A stretch of 64,000 nt of DNA from Olivibacter sp036959255 (GTDB lineage: Bacteria > Bacteroidota > Bacteroidia > Sphingobacteriales > Sphingobacteriaceae). The notes beneath the pieces were generated by a model. The model ran no database searches and was not told where the DNA came from. It saw only the letters and a program-made list of their open reading frames with translations. Positions 56,317 through 64,000 of the stretch are shown piece by piece; positions within the stretch are counted from its first letter, which is position 1, and every line of letters starts with the position of its first letter. A program made the position numbers and the translations under genes. The stretch spans positions 744,001-808,000 of the forward strand of contig NZ_JAWMTI010000001.1 of assembly GCF_036959255.1 (NCBI RefSeq), given 5' to 3'.

Positions 56317-58719
56317 ATGATAAAAAACTATTTCAAAATCGCTCTCAGAAATTTCAAAAAGAATAAGCTTTATAGCTTCGTAAATCTTTCTGGCTTAACG
56401 ATTGGTCTGGTTACCTGCATGTTAATAGGTATTTACATCCAGAATGAGATCACGTACGACAATTTCCATGCAAACGCAGACCGACTTGTCCGGGTAACGT
56501 CCGATCTTCGGATGTCTGGCTCCGAACACCAGTTTGCACAAACGGGCACCAAGGTAGGTCCTGCTTTTAAAAGAGCTTTTCCGCAAGTATCAGAGTATGT
56601 TCGTACGATGAAAAGTGCGGGTGCTATTACGGTAAATCAACAATCTTTTGATGAAAAGAATATACTCTATGCCGATGCCGCCTTCTTCCAGACGTTTTCT
56701 TTTCCGCTGCTACAGGGTAGTGCCGCATCGGTGCTTGGCGACCCGAAGAAGGTGGTGTTATCCCGTTCAACAGCAAAGAAATATTTTGGAAACGCAAACC
56801 CCATTGGCAAAACCATCCAATTGAATGGAGGCGAAGCGCATTATGAGGTCACTGGCGTCAGTGAAGATGTTCCACTCAACTCCCAAATTCAGTATGATTT
56901 AATTATTTCTTTCAATAGCTTGGATGCTGCAAAAACGGAAATATGGAGTACGGCTAATTATATTACCTACCTATTGCTTCAAAATTCCGATCAGATTCGC
57001 CCATTGGCTCATGCCATAACAGACTATATGAAAAAGGTAAATGAGGAAGAAATGGATATTCCGAAAACAGATTATTGGACCATGCACTTGGAACCCCTAA
57101 AGTCTGTGCACCTACATTCTAAACTAGCAGGTCTGGAAGCAAATGGCAATATCATGTATATTTATGTGTTAACGATTGTTGCACTCCTTATTTTGTTGAT
57201 TGCCTGCGTCAACTATACGAATCTATGCATTGCACAATCAGCGAATCGTGGTGTGGAAATTGGTATCCGACAAGTGATGGGCGCAGAAAAAAGGCAGCTG
57301 ATCAAACAATTTTTGGGTGAATCCACCTTGCTCACTTCTCTCGCCTTGCTTATGGCCTTGTTCACTAGCATGGTTGTATTACCGCTATTCAATAATATAA
57401 CCGGAAAGGACTTTTCTTTCGGTATATTCCTAAATCCGCTGTTCTTGATAGCTGCCATCTTATTAAGTCTTATCATTAGTTTGCTTGCTGGATTATACCC
57501 AGCCTTTATACTGAGTAGCAAACAATTAGCACAAACGTTAAAATTGAGTCTACAAATAACCAATTCGGGCGGCATGATGCGCAAAGGACTAATTATTTTC
57601 CAGTTTTCCATTGCCATTTTTTTACTTGCAACTACCTTCATTGTGCTGAAACAAATGAACTATGTACAAAACAAAAACTTGGGCTACGACCGCTCTCACG
57701 TTTTAGTTTTACCTGTAGATGCCAAAACCCATGGGGTATATGAGCAACTGAAAAATGTCTTTAAAGCTAATCCAAATGTATTAAGCGTTACAGGCTCTTA
57801 TGAAGATCCGACATCCATTGGCTGGGGGGATGGTATTCATGCAGAGGATGGCACGGGACCTAAAGATCTTTCGCTCAATGCAACGCCGGCCGATCTCGAC
57901 TATTTAAAAACTATGGGCATGACCTTAGTGGCTGGTAGAGATTTTGTTCCGGCTGATTTTGCCGCTCCTGAAAGTACGACTGCGCCCGGTTCACAGCACC
58001 GAACTGCTTACATTTTGAATGAAAAGGCTGTAAAAGATTTGGGATGGACCCCCGAAAAAGCCATCGGCCAAATTGTATCCAGAGGGATTCCCGGTCCAGT
58101 AGTAGGTGTCATAAAAGATTTCCACTTCGAATCCCTTCATGCGCCTATCGGGCCACTATTGATTTTTCCAGATACTTCCTTAGTGAGACAGCTTTTTGTG
58201 AAAATAAAAAGCGATCATATAGCCGCGACGTTAGGTACGTTGGAAGAATCTTGGAAAGCACATGTCGGACACCGCGCTTTTGACTATCATTTTTTGGATG
58301 ACGACTTCCAATCGCTCTATAAGACCGAAGAGCGGATTGCCGACTTGTTTTCGGTTTTCTCTGGTATTGCCATTGCTTTGGCCTGTATGGGCTTATTTGC
58401 GCTTGCCGCTTTCACCACCATTCAACGAACCAAAGAGATCGGAATTCGGAAAGTTCTTGGCGCGAACATCACGAACATTGTAATGTTGATTTCAAAACAA
58501 TTTCTGTTACTGGTATTCCTAGCTTTTTTGATTGCCTGCCCTGTGGCCTGGTGGATGGGCAGTGACTGGCTAGATGATTTTGCCTACCGAATGGAATTGA
58601 ACAGTTGGATTTTTGCTTTCGCGGGTTTAACGGCAATCTGTATCGCTGGAATAACGGTTAGCTTCCATGCGATTCGCGCTGCTCTGGCAAACCCGGTGGA
58701 TAGTTTAAGGAATGAATGA
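56317..58719 (+). CDS. FtsX/MacB-like ABC transporter permease (permease 8)
   Basis: 800-residue permease, last of the three-gene block. Starts MIKNYFKIALRNFKKNKLY. First FtsX module: VNYTNLCIAQSANRGVEIG then IRQVMGA, where the usual RKV reads RQV. Second: RTKEIGIRKVLGANITN. Ends NPVDSLRNE. The first periplasmic domain has STAKKYFGNANPIG. It ends 6 bp before the convergent KilA-N gene; no terminator hairpin fits in that gap. Whether the RQV change affects coupling to an ATPase is not known. Confidence 0.93.
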   Translation: MIKNYFKIALRNFKKNKLYSFVNLSGLTIGLVTCMLIGIYIQNEITYDNFHANADRLVRVTSDLRMSGSEHQFAQTGTKVGPAFKRAFPQVSEYVRTMKSAGAITVNQQSFDEKNILYADAAFFQTFSFPLLQGSAASVLGDPKKVVLSRSTAKKYFGNANPIGKTIQLNGGEAHYEVTGVSEDVPLNSQIQYDLIISFNSLDAAKTEIWSTANYITYLLLQNSDQIRPLAHAITDYMKKVNEEEMDIPKTDYWTMHLEPLKSVHLHSKLAGLEANGNIMYIYVLTIVALLILLIACVNYTNLCIAQSANRGVEIGIRQVMGAEKRQLIKQFLGESTLLTSLALLMALFTSMVVLPLFNNITGKDFSFGIFLNPLFLIAAILLSLIISLLAGLYPAFILSSKQLAQTLKLSLQITNSGGMMRKGLIIFQFSIAIFLLATTFIVLKQMNYVQNKNLGYDRSHVLVLPVDAKTHGVYEQLKNVFKANPNVLSVTGSYEDPTSIGWGDGIHAEDGTGPKDLSLNATPADLDYLKTMGMTLVAGRDFVPADFAAPESTTAPGSQHRTAYILNEKAVKDLGWTPEKAIGQIVSRGIPGPVVGVIKDFHFESLHAPIGPLLIFPDTSLVRQLFVKIKSDHIAATLGTLEESWKAHVGHRAFDYHFLDDDFQSLYKTEERIADLFSVFSGIAIALACMGLFALAAFTTIQRTKEIGIRKVLGANITNIVMLISKQFLLLVFLAFLIACPVAWWMGSDWLDDFAYRMELNSWIFAFAGLTAICIAGITVSFHAIRAALANPVDSLRNE

Positions 58720-58725
58720 TGTTGG

Positions 58726-59559
58726 TTATGGGTTAATCGTTTTATTAGTCAACTTTCCTTGCACATTATTAGCCAATAACGACTTCATTTGCGCAATAGC
58801 TACTTTATTTAATTGCACTAAGCGTTCTTTTGGTGATAGATTCTGTTGGATCAGTAAAGCGTTGATGCTTTCCATATTACTCAATACCACTAGTTGTTCA
58901 ATAGTCGCTTCATCTCGTATGTTTCCCTTGGTGTCAGGATGCTGTTCTCGCCAATCTTTAGCAGTCATACCAAAAAGCGCTACATTGAGCAGATCACCTT
59001 CATTTGCATAGATATAGTTTGATTGCAGCCTATCAATTTCTTTCGGGATAAGATTTTCTTTGATAGCATCGGTATGAATTCGGTAATTTATTTTAGAAAT
59101 AGTACGTTGCAGATTCCACTCAAGGTTATTACGGTTACTTTCTTCCTCTTTGAGGCGTTGGAATTCTTTGATCAGGTAAATTTTAAATGCAGGACTTATC
59201 CACATTCCAAACTCAAAGGCTATATCGGGATGAGCATATGTACCTCCATATCTACCCGCTGCCGCCCTTAACCCAATTGCATTCGTCTTTTCTACCCATT
59301 CTTTCACGCTAATCTTATAGCTATTCAATCCAACTTGGCTTTTAATTATGGCGAATTCGCCATAATTAAAATTGGAGTTATTCACAGACTCCCATATACC
59401 CAGGTACTCAACCGTATTCCTGTTGCGTAACCAGTCGGATATGAAAAAGTCGCCATCTTTAGCTTTTAACATATCTGTCAGTGATATATATTCTCGGTTA
59501 TTGGATAATATAACCGTAATATCCATCCCCTGAACACTAATCTTTTTATTCTTGACCAT
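58726..59559 (-). CDS. KilA-N domain protein
   Basis: 277-residue protein with an N-terminal KilA-N domain, a DNA-binding fold common in phages, plasmids and mobile regions (about residues 1-125: YISLTDMLKAKDGDFFISDWLRNR, then EWVEKTNAIGLRAAAGRYGGTYAHPDIAFEF split, with AFEFGMWISPAFKIYLIKEFQRL at the end). The C-terminal half is helical with no assigned domain. I start at ATG 59559 (MVKNKKISV); a TTG at 59568 would overlap the upstream small gene. The small ORF upstream stops 1 bp before this ATG, so the two are translationally coupled. It converges on permease 8 and lies between permease blocks, next to AT-rich DNA. Confidence 0.85.
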   Translation of the reverse strand: MVKNKKISVQGMDITVILSNNREYISLTDMLKAKDGDFFISDWLRNRNTVEYLGIWESVNNSNFNYGEFAIIKSQVGLNSYKISVKEWVEKTNAIGLRAAAGRYGGTYAHPDIAFEFGMWISPAFKIYLIKEFQRLKEEESNRNNLEWNLQRTISKINYRIHTDAIKENLIPKEIDRLQSNYIYANEGDLLNVALFGMTAKDWREQHPDTKGNIRDEATIEQLVVLSNMESINALLIQQNLSPKERLVQLNKVAIAQMKSLLANNVQGKLTNKTINP

Positions 59560-59560
59560 A

Positions 59561-59770
59561 TTATTCAATTCCCAGTTCCTTCTTTCGTTTTATCACATCG
59601 ATCACAAAATCCTGATCAGACATATTCATGATCATTTCCATTCGCCACTCGGCAAAAAAAGCAACATACAGCTCACATCTTTTGTCTTCATTAGGTTCAT
59701 TATCCATTTGTTTGATTTTAGTTCGCCATTTTTCGAAATACTTCTCTTGAATCTTCTTAGCTGGCAGCAA
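59561..59770 (-). CDS. Small protein encoded upstream of the KilA-N gene, 69 residues
   Basis: A frame of 69 residues starting with TTG at 59770 (MLPAKKIQEKYFEKWRTK) and ending FVIDVIKRKKELGIE, whose stop lies 1 bp before the KilA-N start. Charged, helical composition; no family recognised. A stop codon lies directly upstream in frame and there is no ATG, while a neighbouring frame reads TNEKKGKPKS just upstream, so the N-terminus may have been lost by a one-base slip at about 59771. The coupling suggests a real partner of the KilA-N protein. Confidence 0.5.
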   Translation of the reverse strand: MLPAKKIQEKYFEKWRTKIKQMDNEPNEDKRCELYVAFFAEWRMEMIMNMSDQDFVIDVIKRKKELGIE

Positions 59771-60021
59771 GATTTAGGTTTACCTTTCTTTTCATTGGTC
59801 AATTTATTTTTGATTTAGATTGAATGAATGCAATAATGCAAATATATAAAATATTATTAAAAAGCATATTTTAATTTTTAAAAATACTTTTATACTGTTT
59901 TTTAAAGCGAATTCAAACTATAGCCTTATCTGCTTAATTAGGGGCGCCTTCAGCCGTAAAGCTTCTTCCAAAACCAAAACTTGTTGCTCTCAAAAATTTT
60001 CGCTAAAATGACCCAAATTAT

Positions 60022-60058
60022 CGTTCAGATCTGAACAGCTAGTGTTCGTTTCCGAACA
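60022..60058 (+). promoter_or_regulatory. Tandem palindromic activator sites upstream of permeases 9-10
   Basis: CGTTCAGATCTGAACA (60022-60037, one arm mismatch) and TGTTCGTTTCCGAACA (60043-60058, perfect arms) start 21 bp apart, as in the other permease blocks. Confidence 0.7.
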
Positions 60059-60110
60059 CTTTCTTATCAAAAATCACCACAACTACCACGTTATCAGAAA
60101 GTTGTTGTTT

Positions 60111-60126
60111 TGGCGTAATTCCTGTA
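60111..60126 (+). promoter_or_regulatory. Sigma-54-type promoter of permeases 9-10
   Basis: TTGGCGTAATTCCTGTA has GG (60112-60113), ten bases, then GT (60124-60125). The predicted RNA start is near 60136, 76 bp before the permease 9 start, the same distance as for permease 3. Confidence 0.6.
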
Positions 60127-60147
60127 TAAATTAGTGATAAACCGGCT

Positions 60148-60185
60148 ATTTGGTTACTGGTTATTCGTGATTGGTTATCGGGCCG
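60148..60185. repeat. Half copy of the intergenic repeat before permease 9
   Basis: TTTGGTTACTGGTTATTCGT and GATTGGTTATCGG match the left arms seen after permeases 1, 3, 4 and 5. It lies in the transcribed leader downstream of the predicted sigma-54 start. Confidence 0.42.
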
Positions 60186-60211
60186 CGTAGTCTTGAAAAC
60201 TTAAGTCTTGT

Positions 60212-62650
60212 ATGTTTAAAACTCACTTAAAAACGGCTATACGTAGCTTCTATAAGAATAAAACGTTTAGTTTTATTAATATTCTTGGGTTAACCTTAGG
60301 ACTTTCTGCATGTTTTTTAGTATTAACGGTGGCACTTGATGATCTGTCATACGACCGCTTTTGGAAAAGGACAGACGATCTTTATCGTGTATATTCCGAA
60401 AATAAAATGGGTAACGGTATTTATCTTAAAGAAGCATATACCCCCATTGGTTTAGGCACTGAACTCAAAGAACACTTTCCTGAAGTGGAAGCCTTTTCAG
60501 CGGTACGCCTATCGGAACTACATTTTAAAGCGGGTATGGATGAATCCAGTAGGCATAATGTCAATGTGATGACTGCTGATTCGAGCGCACTAAAAATGTT
60601 CGATTTTGTCAAGATAAATGGCCAGCTTACCCACCACATCGTCGGAGAAAAGAATATCATTCTAACAGAAAGCCTTGCAAAACGGTTGTTCAAGGACGAA
60701 GATGCAGTCGGTAAATATGTTTATGATGTGCCCTCATGGAAGGAAAGGTCAACTTCCTATTTTGTTACAGCGATTATTCAAGATTTACCACAAAATACAC
60801 ATTTACGAGCCGAGGCCATTATCCTCGAAATACCTAAAACTGAAAGGATCGAGAAGAACCAAGGAGCAACCATACATACCATTTATTATTTACTAAAACC
60901 AGGAACCAACATCAAGCGCTTCGAGGCAAAAGTAAATGATTGGTATCGTCGACACCTGGATATAGAAAGGGGAAAGGTAAAGTTCATCTTTCAGCCAATG
61001 AAAGATCTATACTTGCATTCAGATTATAATGCGCGTCAACAAATCAGATCAAACATGCGATCGGTTTATATTTTTGGAGCCGTTGGATTTTTTCTTCTAT
61101 TAATAGCTTGCATCAATTTTATCAATCTAAGTACAGCTCGTGCTATAACTCGTCTAAAGGAAAGTGGAATAAGAAAAATTTTGGGTGCAGACAGGAGGCA
61201 ACTAATCGGGCAATTCCTAACAGAGGCGTTATTCTTCTTCGCGATAGCAACTGCACTTTCGTTATTTCTTTATGCGTTAACAATCCCTGTCTTGGAAAAA
61301 TTTTTAGGCCACCAGCTTACATTGACCATTTTTGACTATTGGCCCTTTTTCCTATCTATTCTAGTATTTACGCTGATATTAAGCATTATAACAGGATTTT
61401 ATCCAGCAATCTTTTTGTCGGGATTTAACCCGGCCAACAGCTTACGTGGTCGCATTTTTACCTCATCGTCGACCTCGTCCACTGTCTTTCGAAGAACGCT
61501 GGTAATTGTTCAATTTTCTATCGCTATTATTACATTGATCACTTTACTGGTTGTTCATGCGCAGCTTGAGTTTATTAACCGCAGAGATTTAGGATTTAAA
61601 AAAGAAAATTTGTTATACATTGACCACGTTTCATGGCAGGGGAAAGGCGAGACTATAAAAACACAGTTAGCGCAATTACCAGGCGTACTGAACGCAGCAA
61701 TTACCAGTTGGCAACCACAAAGTGGTATGGCTACAAGCTGGATGAACTTCGATCACCCTAAACGAAAAGAAGAGCAGGTTAAAGTCAATATAATTTGGGG
61801 AGATATTGATTTTGCTGAAACGATTGGACTCACGTTAAAAAAGGGACGAATTTTTAACAAGGGATTTGGTACGGATGTACAGTCCAGATCGGAAGATGAA
61901 ACAGATACCGAGAAAACTGAAAACTCTAATCAATCACTGCAATCACCGGTTTTGATTTCCGAATCGACGGCGAAAGATTTCGGAATCGAAAAAGAAAACA
62001 CACCAGTTCCCGCTACGAGCTACACCGCGGTTGGTATAGTAAAAGATTTCTATTTTGAATCTTTACACCATGCCTTAATGCCTACTTTTATTTCAGCGGA
62101 GCAAGGAGTTGATTATGGCGGCATGTTTATTCGTATCATGCCGGGAAAGGAGGAACAGGTATTAAGTGGCCTTCATAAAATCTGGAAGGCAGCTTTTCAA
62201 GATAAGCTACTGAGTGCTAACTGGATGGACGAAATTGTTAATAAACACTATGAAAAGGAGCACAAACAGCAACTGCTTTTTACTTTTTTCAGTGGGCTCA
62301 TGCTGTTTATCTCGTCATTGGGGGTATTCGGCTTAGTTTTACATACTGTGGAACAAAGAGTTAAAGAAATTGGAATTCGGAAAGTGCTGGGCGCCAGTAT
62401 CGCAGGTATTGCAACAATGCTTTCTAAAGACTTTGTTAAGTTAGTTATATTAGCCTCTGTGGTTGCCTCGCCTATTGCTTGGTGGGTGACTAATAAATGG
62501 TTGGACGATTTTGCTTATCGAGTGGAGGTTTCTTGGTGGCTTTTTGTTATCGCTGGTATCGTTTCCTTATTTGTAGCTTTGATAACCATCAGTTTCCAAA
62601 CTATTAGAGCAGCTACGGCCAACCCAGTAGATTCTTTAAGAAATGAATGA
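60212..62650 (+). CDS. FtsX/MacB-like ABC transporter permease (permease 9)
   Basis: 812-residue permease, first of the fifth block. Starts MFKTHLKTAIRSFYKNKTF, more divergent than the usual KIAWRN. First FtsX module: INFINLSTARAITRLKESG then IRKILGA; second: RVKEIGIRKVLGASIAG. Ends NPVDSLRNE. Unlike its paralogues it carries an acidic, Ser/Thr/Asn-rich insert of about 23 residues in the second periplasmic domain (about residues 557-579, SRSEDETDTEKTENSNQS), likely a disordered loop. Permease 10 follows after 53 bp. Confidence 0.93.
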   Translation: MFKTHLKTAIRSFYKNKTFSFINILGLTLGLSACFLVLTVALDDLSYDRFWKRTDDLYRVYSENKMGNGIYLKEAYTPIGLGTELKEHFPEVEAFSAVRLSELHFKAGMDESSRHNVNVMTADSSALKMFDFVKINGQLTHHIVGEKNIILTESLAKRLFKDEDAVGKYVYDVPSWKERSTSYFVTAIIQDLPQNTHLRAEAIILEIPKTERIEKNQGATIHTIYYLLKPGTNIKRFEAKVNDWYRRHLDIERGKVKFIFQPMKDLYLHSDYNARQQIRSNMRSVYIFGAVGFFLLLIACINFINLSTARAITRLKESGIRKILGADRRQLIGQFLTEALFFFAIATALSLFLYALTIPVLEKFLGHQLTLTIFDYWPFFLSILVFTLILSIITGFYPAIFLSGFNPANSLRGRIFTSSSTSSTVFRRTLVIVQFSIAIITLITLLVVHAQLEFINRRDLGFKKENLLYIDHVSWQGKGETIKTQLAQLPGVLNAAITSWQPQSGMATSWMNFDHPKRKEEQVKVNIIWGDIDFAETIGLTLKKGRIFNKGFGTDVQSRSEDETDTEKTENSNQSLQSPVLISESTAKDFGIEKENTPVPATSYTAVGIVKDFYFESLHHALMPTFISAEQGVDYGGMFIRIMPGKEEQVLSGLHKIWKAAFQDKLLSANWMDEIVNKHYEKEHKQQLLFTFFSGLMLFISSLGVFGLVLHTVEQRVKEIGIRKVLGASIAGIATMLSKDFVKLVILASVVASPIAWWVTNKWLDDFAYRVEVSWWLFVIAGIVSLFVALITISFQTIRAATANPVDSLRNE

Positions 62651-62703
62651 TTTTGATTATTGCTTTAAACCAGATAACGAAGAACTAACAACGAAGAACG
62701 ATT
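62651..62703. repeat. Spacer with right-arm copy of the intergenic repeat
   Basis: AGATAACGAAGAACTAACAA and GAAGAACGATT directly precede the permease 10 ATG. The words match the right arms (ATAACGAATAAC type) of the other hairpins; the left arm is reduced to TTGATTATTGC. Confidence 0.4.
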
Positions 62704-64000
62704 ATGTTTCAAAGCTATATCAAAATTGCTTGGCGAAATATTAAGAAATACAGAAAATACTCGCTGCTTCACCTGCTGGGTTTAAGCTTAGGGGTTAGCA
62801 CCTGTTTATTCTTGTATTTGTATATCGATTTTCATCGGAGTTTTGACCGCTTTCACCCAGATGGCGACCGCACATTTAGGTTTGTACATGAGTTACACCT
62901 AGAAACAACGGAATATAACAAGGGCGGGTCTTACGCCATTTACCAAGCGCTATTAGCGGAAATACCGGAAGTAGAAAAAGCTGCTTTTGAACTAGGGAAC
63001 CAAGAGTTCACGTTAAAGATCAATGATCAACTTTACAAGACCGACAGAAAAACAGCACTAACTAATTCTGCCTGGTTTGACATTTTCGATTTCCACTGGC
63101 TAGCAGGAACGCCAAAAGCCCTTGATGCGCCCAATACCGCCGTACTCACCAATCAAATGGCTAAAAAATATTTCGGCGATATTGATCCGCTGGGTCAAAC
63201 CATTCTTGTAGAAAGCAAACATCCCTTCACCGTTGTCGGTATTATTGATGATTCCCGCGGCAATACGAGTGTTAATGCAGACATGTATCTTTCACTTGCG
63301 TCCATTAAAACCTTACAGCCCGACTTAATGGATAACTTCTTTACCTACTGGGCCTATTTTAGCTCAAACAACAATGTCTACTTAACCTTACATGATGCCG
63401 CTCAAAAGAACATTGTGGAAAAGAAGCTTATGCAGTTGGCCAAAAAGAACTTAGACCCAAGTATAGTAGACGCCTTCGTGTATAAATTACTGCCGTTATA
63501 TGATAGCCACTTTGATAATCGATATGGCGGAACTGCTAGCCACAGGTTGTTAACGATATTAACGATCATCGGAAGCTGCATTATGTTGATAGCAGGAATC
63601 AACTATGTCAACCTTACCATTGCGCAACAAGCCCGTAGAAGTATGGAAGTAGGCACGCGCAAAGTTCTTGGTAGCAGCAAGTGGCAGCTGTTCGTGCAAT
63701 TTATGACCGAATCGGTATTAATTGCATCCATGGCCTTACTTATCGGACTAACCGGTCTGAAATGGTTGTTGCCTTTAGCAAATGAATATCTACTGAGCAG
63801 CGAGCCGATTCAGGTCGTTTCCTGGACGAGGCTTTGGCTTTTTTCGGGATGCCTTTGGCTGATCGTAACCCTGGGCGCAGGTGTATATCCGGCCTACATA
63901 ATGGGGCGACTTCAGCTTCACGACGCTCTAAAAAACAGGTTCTCATTACAAAATGGTTTAGGTCGGCAATCCTTGGTGATTCTTCAAAGCGCGATTGCAC
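62704..64000 (+). CDS. FtsX/MacB-like ABC transporter permease, 3' end outside window (permease 10)
   Basis: Open frame of 432 codons to the window edge, the tenth paralogue. Starts MFQSYIKIAWRNIKKYRKY, then a membrane segment (LLGLSLGVSTCLFLYLYI), a periplasmic domain with MAKKYFGDIDPLGQTI, and the first FtsX module with INYVNLTIAQQARRSMEVG then TRKVLGS. The window ends in the helix before the second periplasmic domain, so roughly half the protein is missing. It lies 53 bp after permease 9 and is probably in the same operon. It shows that the permease array continues beyond the right edge. Confidence 0.88.
   Translation, partial: MFQSYIKIAWRNIKKYRKYSLLHLLGLSLGVSTCLFLYLYIDFHRSFDRFHPDGDRTFRFVHELHLETTEYNKGGSYAIYQALLAEIPEVEKAAFELGNQEFTLKINDQLYKTDRKTALTNSAWFDIFDFHWLAGTPKALDAPNTAVLTNQMAKKYFGDIDPLGQTILVESKHPFTVVGIIDDSRGNTSVNADMYLSLASIKTLQPDLMDNFFTYWAYFSSNNNVYLTLHDAAQKNIVEKKLMQLAKKNLDPSIVDAFVYKLLPLYDSHFDNRYGGTASHRLLTILTIIGSCIMLIAGINYVNLTIAQQARRSMEVGTRKVLGSSKWQLFVQFMTESVLIASMALLIGLTGLKWLLPLANEYLLSSEPIQVVSWTRLWLFSGCLWLIVTLGAGVYPAYIMGRLQLHDALKNRFSLQNGLGRQSLVILQSAIA

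Larger units (their letters stand above)
59771..60211. promoter_or_regulatory. 441-bp region: AT-rich stretch, then permease 9 control region
   Basis: 59771-59930 is very AT-rich with runs such as TATATAAAATATTATTAAAA and no gene. Then follow the two palindromes (60022-60058), the sigma-54-like promoter (60111-60126) and, nearer the gene, a half copy of the hairpin repeat (60148-60185: TTGGTTACTGGTTATTCG). Confidence 0.6.

Noticed and set aside
57213..57641. A 142-residue minus-strand frame opposite permease 8
   Set aside because: It mirrors the hydrophobic FtsX codons and shares no start signals; similar shadows occur opposite the other permeases.
1..64000. tRNA, rRNA, insertion sequences and integrase genes
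   Set aside because: Looked for in all gaps; no cloverleaf-like sequence, transposase motif or terminal inverted repeats were recognised by eye. A dedicated tRNA scan could not be run.

Overview
The window looks like chromosome of a Bacteroidota bacterium, most likely a member of the Sphingobacteriaceae. The grounds are a SusC/SusD pair with a pectin-type operon, TonB receptors with N-terminal carboxypeptidase-like domains, long FtsX/MacB-type permeases ending in NPVxSLRNE, vegetative promoters with a TAnnTTTG -7 element, and little use of Shine-Dalgarno sequences. No rRNA, tRNA, CRISPR array, integrase or transposase was seen.

The dominant content is ten paralogous two-module permeases of about 800 residues, roughly a third of the window. 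They lie in five plus-strand blocks: 1-4.6 kb (two, followed by a DUF4097 protein), 29.1-34.0 kb (two), 43.1-45.5 kb (one), 51.3-58.7 kb (three) and 60.2 kb to the end (two, the last cut by the window edge). No ABC ATPase is present. The four blocks whose upstream DNA is visible share an architecture that I consider the main discovery here: two 16-bp palindromes of the form TGTnCG-N4-CGnACA, 21-22 bp apart, then a GG-N10-GC-like sigma-54 promoter 50-70 bp further on, then the permease gene. The spacers between permease genes carry a family of long hairpins built from GTTATTCGTTATTGG-like words.

Other regions. 5.8-9.4 kb holds a lipoprotein histidine phosphatase and cydAB, a cytochrome bd oxidase. 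9.5-16.1 kb is on the minus strand: a siderophore-type TonB receptor, a MoxR-like AAA ATPase with its VWA partner, and a Gfo/Idh/MocA oxidoreductase. 16.2-18.9 kb is a two-subunit molybdenum hydroxylase of the isoquinoline oxidoreductase type. 18.8-21.3 kb (minus) has a VF530 protein, a beta-hydroxyacid dehydrogenase-like protein and an MFS exporter. 21.4-28.9 kb has a DPP IV-type peptidase, a class V aminotransferase, a WG-repeat protein, an Omp85-type barrel, a small HTH regulator and a DUF2027 protein. 34.1-42.7 kb (minus) is a pectin/rhamnogalacturonan operon (susC, susD, CE12 esterase, oxidoreductase, pectate lyase) whose lyase gene is broken by a frameshift in a C-run. 45.6-51.1 kb has an acyltransferase, an ankyrin lipoprotein, a divergent membrane-tethered AraC/TolB/TPR regulator with tandem repeats in its promoter, a toxin-antitoxin pair and an ElaA-like acetyltransferase. 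58.7-59.8 kb has a KilA-N protein with a small partner gene, lying between two permease blocks.

Taken together, the window combines cell-envelope systems (permeases, TonB and SusCD receptors, barrel, lipoproteins) with oxidative metabolism and pectin use. The permease blocks look like a coordinately switched envelope regulon, probably driven by an NtrC-type activator and an ATPase encoded elsewhere.
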